From Oscillospiraceae bacterium (GTDB lineage: Bacteria; Bacillota; Clostridia; Oscillospirales; UBA929): a stretch of 5,136 nucleotides of DNA. Positions 1 through 5,136 of this stretch are shown here, in pieces; within the stretch, counting starts at the first letter, position 1, and each line of letters begins with the position of its first letter. The position numbers were made by a program, and so were the translations under genes. The DNA is taken from contig JAIRML010000299.1 of NCBI GenBank assembly GCA_031258665.1, forward strand, positions 1-5,136. The letters are read 5' to 3'. The notes beneath the pieces were generated by a model, which saw nothing but the letters and a program-made list of their open reading frames with translations, did not search any database and had not been told where the DNA came from.

Positions 1-1
1 G

Positions 2-2002
2 ACGACGGACGAGATGCTCGCCGAATTTGCCTATCTCGGGGCCGAGGCGGCTCGACGGGTCGTCGTGGAGGACCCCAACCGCATCGCCGACGGCTGCGAG
101 GCGGTCGTCCCGGTGCGCAGCGGCGAATTCTTCCCCAAGATGGAGGGCTCGGCCGACGAGCTGCGCGCGCTCACCGCGCGGCGGGCCCACGAATTGTACG
201 GCGACGCGCTGCCGGAGATCTTGTCCGCCCGGATGCACACGGAGCTGGACGCCATCATCCGAAAGGGGTACGACATCATCTACATCATCGCGCAGCGCCT
301 GGTGGCCCGCTCGCTGGCGGAGGGCTACTTGGTGGGGTCGCGCGGGTCGGTGGGCTCCTCCATTGTGGCCTATCTCGCCGGCATCACCGAGGTGAACGCG
401 CTGCCGCCGCACTACCGCTGCCCCGCCTGCCGGCACTGGCACTTTCCGGACCGCCCCGCGGCGGCCTGCGGCAGCGACCTGCCCGACTACACCTGCCCGG
501 TCTGCCGCACCCCCTGCCGCAAGGACGGATTCGACATCCCATTCGCCACCTTTTTGGGCTTTGAGGCCGACAAAAAGCCGGACATCGACCTCAATTTCTC
601 AGGCGAGTACCAGAGCCGCGCGCACCAGCACACGCTGGAGCTGTTTGGCGAGGGCAAGGTGTTTCGGGCCGGTACGATCGGCACGGTGGCGGTGAAGACC
701 GCCACCGGGTTTGCGCTCAAGTTTTTGGAGGAGCAGGGGCGCACCGCCTGCGCCGCCGAGGTGGGGCGGCTGGCCGGCGGCTGCGTGGGTGTCAAACGGA
801 CAACCGGCCAGCACCCGGGCGGGCTCATCATCGTGCCGCAGGAGAACGACATCTACGAGTTCTGCCCGGTGCAGCACCCGGCCGACAAATCCGGGGACAT
901 CATCACGACGCACTTCGACTACCACTCCATCGAGGAAAATCTGCTCAAACTGGACCTGTTGGGGCACGACGACCCCACCATGATCCGCCGGCTGGAGGAA
1001 CTCACCGGCCTCGACGCCAAGGACATCCCGCTGGACGACCCGGACACGATGAGCCTGTTTGTCTCCTCCCGGGCACTCGGATTTGAAAACGACCCCGTGC
1101 TCGGCCCCACGGGCGCCTGCGCCATCCCTGAGTTCGGCACCCGTTTTGTGCGCGAGATGCTTGTCTCCACGCGGCCGAAGAGCTTTGACGAGCTGGTGCG
1201 CATCTCCGGGTTGTCGCACGGCACAGATGTCTGGCTGGGCAACGCGGCCGACATCATTGCCGGCGGGCTCGCCACGCTGAGGGAGGTCATCTGCGCCCGC
1301 GACGACATCATGATCTACCTCATCGGGCAGGGGCTCGACCGGAAACTCGCCTTCACGATCATGGAGAGCGTGCGCAAGGGCAAGGGGCTGACCGAGGCGT
1401 GGGAGGCCGCCATGCGCGCCGCGGGCGTGCCCGGCTGGTACATCGACTCCTGCCGGAAGATCAAGTACATGTTCCCAAAGGCGCACGCCGTGGCCTATGT
1501 GATCATGGCCTTCCGCATCGCCTGGTTCAAGGTGCACCGCCCGCTGGCCTTTTACGCGGCCTTTCTCAGCATCCGGGCCGGTTCGTTCGACGCGCGCCTG
1601 ATGACCCAGGGCCTCGCGGCGCTCACGCGGCACATGGACACGCTGGACAAAAAAGGCGACCGCACCGCCGTGGAGGACGACATGCTCTCGACCATGGAGG
1701 TGTGTTACGAATTCTACCGGCGCGGCTGGGACTTCCGGCCGGTCGACATCTACGCCTCGGACGCCACGCAGTTTCTGCCGGAGGGGCGTTCTCTCCGCCC
1801 ACCGTTTTTGTCCATCCCGGGGCTCGGCGAAACCGCGGCGCTGGACATCGTCTCCCAACGCGAAAAGCAGCCGTTTCTCTCGGTGGACGATCTCTCCGCC
1901 CGCTGCGCGAAGGTGTCGAAGACCCACATCGAACAGCTCACCCAACTCGGCGCCCTCGCCTCCCTGCCCCTCAGCGCGCAGATGAATCTGTTTGAGATGT
2001 GA
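2..2002 (+). CDS. polC: DNA polymerase III, PolC-type alpha subunit (C-terminal part, 5' end outside window)
   Basis: PolC is the replicative DNA polymerase of Firmicutes and works with the sliding clamp at the fork. The frame is open from the left edge, so the codons before the ATG at 14 (reading TTDE) are coding and that ATG is internal. About 666 residues are present; whole PolC proteins have about 1,430-1,470, so the N-terminal, PHP and exonuclease parts lie upstream. Visible landmarks in order: the YLVGSRGSVGSS motif (about 329-364); a four-cysteine zinc site (Cys codons at 419, 428, 494 and 503); the catalytic PDIDLNFSGEY motif with Asp codons at 581 and 587; KRTTGQHPGG (about 794-823); KLDLLGHDDP with the probable third catalytic Asp at 953; the fingers motifs ISGLSHGTDVWLGN and ESVRKGKGL; KIKYMFPKAHAVAY; a helix-hairpin-helix-like IPGLG segment near 1814; and a C-terminal clamp-binding peptide QMNLF (1979-1993). 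All key residues seen are intact. Codon use is strongly GC-biased. The identification comes from remembered B. subtilis PolC sequence and is very secure. Confidence 0.98.
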   Translation, partial: TTDEMLAEFAYLGAEAARRVVVEDPNRIADGCEAVVPVRSGEFFPKMEGSADELRALTARRAHELYGDALPEILSARMHTELDAIIRKGYDIIYIIAQRLVARSLAEGYLVGSRGSVGSSIVAYLAGITEVNALPPHYRCPACRHWHFPDRPAAACGSDLPDYTCPVCRTPCRKDGFDIPFATFLGFEADKKPDIDLNFSGEYQSRAHQHTLELFGEGKVFRAGTIGTVAVKTATGFALKFLEEQGRTACAAEVGRLAGGCVGVKRTTGQHPGGLIIVPQENDIYEFCPVQHPADKSGDIITTHFDYHSIEENLLKLDLLGHDDPTMIRRLEELTGLDAKDIPLDDPDTMSLFVSSRALGFENDPVLGPTGACAIPEFGTRFVREMLVSTRPKSFDELVRISGLSHGTDVWLGNAADIIAGGLATLREVICARDDIMIYLIGQGLDRKLAFTIMESVRKGKGLTEAWEAAMRAAGVPGWYIDSCRKIKYMFPKAHAVAYVIMAFRIAWFKVHRPLAFYAAFLSIRAGSFDARLMTQGLAALTRHMDTLDKKGDRTAVEDDMLSTMEVCYEFYRRGWDFRPVDIYASDATQFLPEGRSLRPPFLSIPGLGETAALDIVSQREKQPFLSVDDLSARCAKVSKTHIEQLTQLGALASLPLSAQMNLFEM

Positions 2003-2051
2003 GGAGACCCCCGGGCGGCCCCGCACCCTCACTCGCGCGGATTTGGGGAGG

Positions 2052-2076
2052 CCGTCGCGGGAGAAAACGGTTTTTT
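2052..2076 (+). terminator. Possible weak polC terminator
   Basis: CCGT (2052-2055) can pair with ACGG (2067-2070) across an 11-base loop, and six T follow directly at 2071-2076. The T-run placement fits intrinsic termination about 50-75 bases after the polC stop. The stem is only 4 bp (5 with a G-U pair), so this is a weak candidate. Longer GC-rich pairings between about 2013 and 2055 are possible but are not followed directly by T residues. Confidence 0.3.
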
Positions 2077-2088
2077 ATCCAGAAACGA

Positions 2089-2117
2089 TTGACATTTGCT
2101 CCCTTCAACTATATAAT
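2089..2117 (+). promoter_or_regulatory. Consensus sigma-A/sigma-70 promoter for the permease gene
   Basis: TTGACA at 2089-2094 and TATAAT at 2112-2117 both match the housekeeping consensus exactly, with the ideal 17-base spacer. There is no TG extended -10. Seven bases downstream puts the start of transcription near 2123-2125, at the first base of the 65-base repeat array. The nearest downstream gene is the permease at 2377, giving a leader of about 250 nt. The surrounding 2075-2120 stretch is AT-rich inside otherwise GC-rich sequence, as expected for a promoter. A perfect promoter implies strong intrinsic initiation unless it is repressed or attenuated. Confidence 0.85.
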
Positions 2118-2325
2118 CCAACATGGGTTGCACCCGCGGCGCAGATTCTTGCTTTTTGCCGCCGCTTCGCGGTGGCAAGGCGCCAACGTGGGTTGCACCC
2201 GCAGCGCAGATTCTTGCTTTTTGCCGCCGCTTCGCGGTGGCAAGGCGCCAACGCGGGTTGCACCCGCGGCGCAGATTCTTGCTTTTTGCCGCCGCTCCGC
2301 GGCGGCAAGGCGCCAACGTGGGCTG
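2118..2325. repeat. Tandem repeat array, three 65-bp units plus ragged ends
   Basis: Three full head-to-tail copies lie at 2125-2189, 2190-2254 and 2255-2319. A short partial match precedes them (CCAACATGGG at 2118-2127 resembles the unit junction CCAACGTGGG), and a degenerate start of a fourth follows (GGGCTGC at 2320). Copy 2 differs from copy 1 at two sites (unit positions 14 and 65); copy 3 differs from copy 1 at two sites (43 and 49). Each unit holds a small GGGT-TGC-ACCC hairpin, a run of five T, a 10-bp GC-rich hairpin (unit positions 32-54) and a possible outer helix (14-18 with 56-60). Because 65 is not a multiple of three and several frames lack stops, the array gives long open frames on both strands that are very unlikely to be proteins. 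I do not recognise the unit as a named element. Confidence 0.95.
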
Positions 2326-2376
2326 CCGCTCGCAACCCGCAACGCCGGGCCCTGTCGAAAGGATCAAGTGATAAGA
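2124..2376 (+). promoter_or_regulatory. Inferred structured 5' leader of the permease mRNA
   Basis: If transcription starts about seven bases after the -10 box, the leader begins at the first repeat and runs to the permease start. Each repeat copy can fold a 10-bp stem with a three-base loop (2156-2178, 2221-2243, 2286-2308). GCAACCCGC at 2332-2340 is perfectly complementary to GCGGGTTGC at the start of copy 3 (2253-2261), and nearly so (one G-U pair) to the same place in copy 2. Long-range, mutually exclusive pairings are therefore possible. No known riboswitch class is recognised, and a regulatory role is inference only. Confidence 0.35.
2357..2363 (+). promoter_or_regulatory. Ribosome binding site of the permease gene
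   Basis: GAAAGGA at 2357-2363 matches part of the Shine-Dalgarno complement. Two in-frame starts follow: GTG at 2368 (4 bases after the motif) and ATG at 2377 (13 bases after). When the motif is aligned to the full AGAAAGGAGG complement, the GTG sits too close and the ATG is at about 11 bases, so ATG is preferred. The spacing is longer than ideal. Confidence 0.55.
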
Positions 2377-4608
2377 ATGACGTCTGTGTTGGAACAAAAC
2401 AGAGCGGCCATATGGCGGATGGGCAAAATCATCCTTTGCCATCTGTCCGTCCTCTTGATCATCACGGCGGCGGCGGCCTTTCATGTCGGCGTCCGCGCCA
2501 TCGTCTCCGGCATGACGGCCACCGGCGAAAATTACTTTGCAAAAACCAATTTTTACGACATCAAATTGGTGGCGACAACGGGTTTCAACAGTGAGGACAT
2601 AGAGGAGATCTCCAACGTCGAGGGGGTGCGGGACATCACCGCCGTCCACAGCACGGATGTCCTGGTTGAGATCGAAAACGGCAGGGCCGCGTTTGAAGTT
2701 CTTTCTACGGCCGACCCATCCGCAAACCCCTCAGGCGCGCGCGTCAACGTGCCGCAGATCACAAGCGGGCGCTACCCCGCGCAAAGCAACGAGTGTCTGG
2801 TCGACGCCAGATATACAGACTCCCAATGGTTCCCCATTGGCGAACGGATCCAACTCATCGCAACAGCTGGCGCGCAAGGTTCACCAGTCTATGATGAATA
2901 CATTGTTTCGGGCTACGCGCAGACTCCGATTTACATCTCCGAAGACAGGGGAACCACCAAGATCGGCGACGGCAAACTGTATGGGTTTATTTTGGTCCCC
3001 GAGTCCTCCTGGAAAGCGGAGCATTTTACAGAGATATATCTGACGGTGCAAAACAGCCGCGATACAAACCCCTTCGACAGTTCATACGGGCAAAAGATCG
3101 AAGTGATCAGTGAACGAATCAGGGCGTTGGGCGAGACAAGAGCAGCCGTGTGGTACACGGGCGTGTCGGCGGAGGCCAAAGCGGCCATTGCCGCGGCGGA
3201 AAAGGAGATCTCCGACAGCCGCGCGGCGTTGGCCCAGGCGCAAAAGGATGTGGAAAAAGCCGAACAGGAGGCCGCGAACGGCGGGAAGGCGCCCGGCCAA
3301 GATCCCGGCGCTTTGGAGGAGGAGACATCTGAGAGAGAAGACACAACACCCATCGGAGCGTCCGAACTGACAGCGGCGGGCGCCGCGCTGAACAGAGAAA
3401 AATCACAGATCGACGCCCAAGAGGCCGCGATGGCCCACGACCGGGAGGCGCTCGACGCCGCCAAGGCGGAGTGGCAGCGGGCAAGAGAACAATACGCGCA
3501 GAGAGAAACGGCCCTCGCGCGATTGGAAGAACAAGCGGACCGCTTGGAAGAGGAACTGGAAGAACAGTTTAAATACATGGAATACAGACAAATTGAATTG
3601 TTCGACTTGCAAAAATCGCTGGGTAAAAAGACAGCTATCTTGATGGATCAGACGATCCCGGACCTGGAGGAGGAAATCGCCTCGCTGTCCGGGGAGATCG
3701 CCGAGATTGAGAGCGAAATGTCCGATTATGCCGCGGCGACGGCGCAATACGACGCGTTGCGCAGAGAGCACCGCGAAGGCTCCGAGGCCCTTTGGGCGCT
3801 GGGGCAGGAGATGGCACAGTCCGAGGCGGACATACAGGCGCGCGAGAAGACATTGACAGAGAACCAGGCCGCGCTGGAACAGGCCAAAAGAGCCTACCAA
3901 ATCGGCCTGTCAGATTATCAGACGCAAGCCTCTGCGCTCAGTCAGACACAGCAGCCCGTCAGCCCGACACAGCGGCCCGCCGCACCGGCGGCGGAAGTCC
4001 CTCAGCGCCCCGATACCGCGGGGGAGAACTTGGAAACCCTGCGCGCCGCTTTGCGCGCGGAGAGTTTGCAGGCGGAGAAAGTCATTTTGGCGGCGGAGGA
4101 CACAATAGCCCAGGCGGAAAAGCGGCTCGCGGCACTGGAATCTTCCAAATGGTATGTATTGAACGCCAGTATCAATCCGGGTTTTTCCACGTACAAGGCG
4201 CGGGTGCAACGCATGCGCTCGGTCGACTCCCTGCTGCCGATCTTGTTTTTCCTGGCGGCGGCTTTGACATCTCTCATCGCGATGTCAAGGTTGGCGCGAT
4301 ACAGAAGAGGCGGCATGGGTTTTTTGCGCGCGCCGGGCGATTCACGCCGCAGAATCTTACTGAGATACATGATCCATTTCTCTCCCGCCGGCATATTGGG
4401 GTGCGCGATCGGTTTGGTCACGGGATTCTCTCTGCTCCCCCAATGGGTTTTCCGTTCCTATGAAACACTGTATACGGCGCTCCCTCCCATTGAAATCCAT
4501 TTCGACGCGTGGCATGCCCTCATGGCCGTCCTCCTGGCGGTTGTCAGCACAGCGCTCGCGTCTGTCCTCGTGTGCCTGAGAGAACTGAAATCCAATCCCC
4601 ACATATGA
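2377..4608 (+). CDS. FtsX/MacB-type ABC transporter permease with long extracellular coiled coil, apparently lacking the second membrane half
   Basis: The 743-residue product is an integral membrane protein. Residues about 17-41 form the first membrane helix. The following segment (GMTATGENYF, then a predicted MacB_PCD-like region to about residue 250) resembles the N-terminus of large clostridial FtsX-family permeases. Residues about 263-300 and 335-590 are rich in Glu, Ala, Gln, Lys and Arg with heptad-like spacing, suggesting a coiled coil, broken by a Pro-rich stretch (about 523-549). Three more membrane helices follow at about 618-638, 668-690 and 713-733. The basic loop between the first two (RYRRGG to RRRILLRY) fits the cytoplasmic coupling-helix region, and the positive charges agree with an N-in, C-in topology. 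Relatives as I remember them have about 1,000-1,200 residues with a second FtsX unit; this one ends RELKSNPHI at that junction. No ATPase gene lies beside it in the window. Substrate is unknown. The frame is open upstream to 1999, but the promoter and ribosome site place the start here. Confidence 0.82.
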   Translation: MTSVLEQNRAAIWRMGKIILCHLSVLLIITAAAAFHVGVRAIVSGMTATGENYFAKTNFYDIKLVATTGFNSEDIEEISNVEGVRDITAVHSTDVLVEIENGRAAFEVLSTADPSANPSGARVNVPQITSGRYPAQSNECLVDARYTDSQWFPIGERIQLIATAGAQGSPVYDEYIVSGYAQTPIYISEDRGTTKIGDGKLYGFILVPESSWKAEHFTEIYLTVQNSRDTNPFDSSYGQKIEVISERIRALGETRAAVWYTGVSAEAKAAIAAAEKEISDSRAALAQAQKDVEKAEQEAANGGKAPGQDPGALEEETSEREDTTPIGASELTAAGAALNREKSQIDAQEAAMAHDREALDAAKAEWQRAREQYAQRETALARLEEQADRLEEELEEQFKYMEYRQIELFDLQKSLGKKTAILMDQTIPDLEEEIASLSGEIAEIESEMSDYAAATAQYDALRREHREGSEALWALGQEMAQSEADIQAREKTLTENQAALEQAKRAYQIGLSDYQTQASALSQTQQPVSPTQRPAAPAAEVPQRPDTAGENLETLRAALRAESLQAEKVILAAEDTIAQAEKRLAALESSKWYVLNASINPGFSTYKARVQRMRSVDSLLPILFFLAAALTSLIAMSRLARYRRGGMGFLRAPGDSRRRILLRYMIHFSPAGILGCAIGLVTGFSLLPQWVFRSYETLYTALPPIEIHFDAWHALMAVLLAVVSTALASVLVCLRELKSNPHI

Positions 4609-4628
4609 AGATTCCACTGCAAAAAAGC

Positions 4629-4660
4629 TATTGTGTCATTGCTTTGGCAATGACACAATA
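4629..4660 (+). terminator. Perfect 14-bp inverted repeat, possible terminator of the permease gene
   Basis: TATTGTGTCATTGC (4629-4642) and GCAATGACACAATA (4647-4660) are perfect inverse complements around the loop TTTG. It begins 20 bases after the permease stop. Six A (4621-4626) lie just before it, but only a mixed TTCAG sequence follows, so read on the + strand it is a weak intrinsic terminator. Read on the - strand it would be a good one (stem, GC, then six T), although no - strand gene is seen here. The stem is AT-rich, unlike the GC-rich genes around it. It could instead be an operator for the promoter that overlaps it, or a small palindromic repeat element. Confidence 0.5.
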
Positions 4661-4671
4661 TTCAGTATAAA
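4644..4671 (+). promoter_or_regulatory. Probable promoter of the SLH protein gene
   Basis: TTGGCA (4644-4649) and TATAAA (4666-4671) each match the sigma-A hexamers at five of six bases, with a 16-base spacer. The -35 box lies in the loop and right arm of the 4629-4660 hairpin. Transcription would begin near 4678, about 70 bases before the SLH start codon. A second, weaker possible -10 is TATATT at 4685-4690, with a poor -35. The whole region is AT-rich. Confidence 0.6.
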
Positions 4672-4733
4672 AGCCCTCGTTCATTATATTTTCTGCAGTA
4701 AAATCATATGAAGCGCAGAAGAAGTACAGAAAA

Positions 4734-4740
4734 GAAGGTG
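4734..4740 (+). promoter_or_regulatory. Ribosome binding site of the SLH protein gene
   Basis: GAAGGTG ends seven bases before the ATG at 4748 and is a good Shine-Dalgarno match at near-ideal spacing. It decides the start: the ATG at 4708 in another frame has no such site, and the ORF it opens is out of frame with the signal peptide. Confidence 0.8.
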
Positions 4741-4747
4741 AATCGAT

Positions 4748-5136
4748 ATGAAAAAAATCATCGCCATCGCGCTGTCGGCGCTGCTGCTGCTGTCCCTGCC
4801 CCTGGCGGCGCTGGCGGCGGAGCCGGGGGACTTCACGGATGTCCCGACCGGTTGGTCGCGCGACGCGGTCCTCGCGGCCATTGAAAACGGGCTGCTCCAG
4901 GGGCACAACGGCAAAATCGACCCGCAGGGCCATCTGACGAGGGCGCAGATGGCGGCGATCCTCATCCGCGCGTTCGGCGTGGCGGACCCGAGTAAGGCCG
5001 CGGACCTCAGCGCCTTCACCGACGTGGATCCAAACGCCTGGTATGACAGGGAGCTCTCCCTCGCCGTGGGCATCGGGCTGTTCCTCGGCGACGGGCAGGG
5101 CCGGCTGAGTCCCAACGACAGCATCACGCGCGAGGA
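4748..5136 (+). CDS. Secreted S-layer-homology (SLH) domain protein (N-terminal part, 3' end outside window)
   Basis: The first 129 codons are present and the frame is open to the right edge. The N-terminus (MKKIIAIALSALLLLSLPLA) is a classical Sec signal peptide: two Lys, a Leu/Ala-rich core, and a probable AXA cleavage near residues 21-24 (ALAA, before EPGD). The first SLH repeat starts at FTDVP (about residue 29) and shows the pattern aromatic-W...AI..GLL.G..G.i.P.g.lTRAQMAAIL (to about residue 77). The second starts at FTDVDPNAWYD (about residue 91) and is cut off at ITRE. SLH domains usually bind pyruvylated secondary cell-wall polymers and anchor S-layer or surface enzymes to the wall. 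Any further SLH repeats or an effector domain would be beyond the window, so the protein's specific role cannot be stated. Base composition is GC-rich like polC. Confidence 0.93.
   Translation, partial: MKKIIAIALSALLLLSLPLAALAAEPGDFTDVPTGWSRDAVLAAIENGLLQGHNGKIDPQGHLTRAQMAAILIRAFGVADPSKAADLSAFTDVDPNAWYDRELSLAVGIGLFLGDGQGRLSPNDSITRE

Noticed and set aside
599..2032. A 477-codon open frame on the - strand opposite polC.
   Set aside because: It is a shadow of the GC-rich polC codons. polC matches its family along its whole length, and the - strand product is rich in His, Arg and Gly with no recognisable domain.
2118..2325. A CRISPR array.
   Set aside because: The copies are directly contiguous 65-base units with no unique spacers, and no cas gene is present.
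2105..2371. Several open frames on both strands across the repeats, encoding repetitive Arg/Ala/Gly-rich peptides.
   Set aside because: They are by-products of GC-rich tandem repeats without stops. The 65-base period shifts frame in every copy, and they lack ribosome sites and protein-like composition.
1999..2376. The permease reading frame stays open upstream to an ATG at 1999 overlapping the polC stop, giving a 126-residue N-terminal extension.
   Set aside because: There is no ribosome site at 1999, the promoter at 2089-2117 lies inside the extension, and the open frame is explained by stop-free repeats. The membrane protein's natural N-terminus begins at 2377.
4621..4660. The hairpin as the terminal repeat of an insertion sequence.
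   Set aside because: No transposase, second terminal repeat or target duplication is visible in the window. A single palindrome is better read as a terminator, an operator or a small repeat.
4708..4930. An ATG at 4708 opening a short frame that overlaps the SLH gene start.
   Set aside because: It has no Shine-Dalgarno sequence, it is out of frame with the clear signal peptide, and its product is a low-complexity Arg/Gly/Ala sequence from shifted GC-rich codons.

Overview
The window looks like chromosomal DNA from a GC-rich member of the Firmicutes/Clostridia. It carries the C-terminal half of a Gram-positive PolC-type DNA polymerase III, a large FtsX/MacB-type permease of the kind common in Clostridia, and the start of an S-layer-homology (SLH) surface protein. 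All three genes are on the + strand. I cannot name the species.

Layout. Positions 2-2002 hold polC, cut by the left edge but intact at its 3' end. Positions 2003-2376 are a 374-base gap. It contains a weak possible polC terminator, a sigma-70/sigma-A promoter with both hexamers at consensus and a 17-base spacer (2089-2117), and three head-to-tail copies of a 65-base unit (2125-2319). The array starts where transcription from that promoter should start, so the repeats would form most of a roughly 250-nt structured 5' leader. Positions 2377-4608 encode a 743-residue membrane protein with one N-terminal membrane segment, a large extracellular domain, a long coiled coil and a three-helix FtsX-like membrane block. 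The protein stops where relatives usually continue into a second FtsX unit. Positions 4609-4747 are an AT-rich gap with a perfect 14-bp hairpin and a promoter whose -35 box lies in the hairpin. From 4748 to the right edge runs the signal peptide and first two SLH repeats of a secreted surface protein.

The genes do not look like one pathway. polC is a replication housekeeping gene. The permease has its own promoter and no ATPase gene beside it in the window. The SLH gene has its own promoter and ribosome binding site. The permease gene and its flanks are visibly less GC-rich than polC and the SLH gene, and use AGA arginine codons freely, which suggests a different history. The points most worth attention are the promoter-repeat-leader arrangement and the half-length coiled-coil permease. 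I found no convincing CRISPR array, RNA gene, insertion sequence or defence system.
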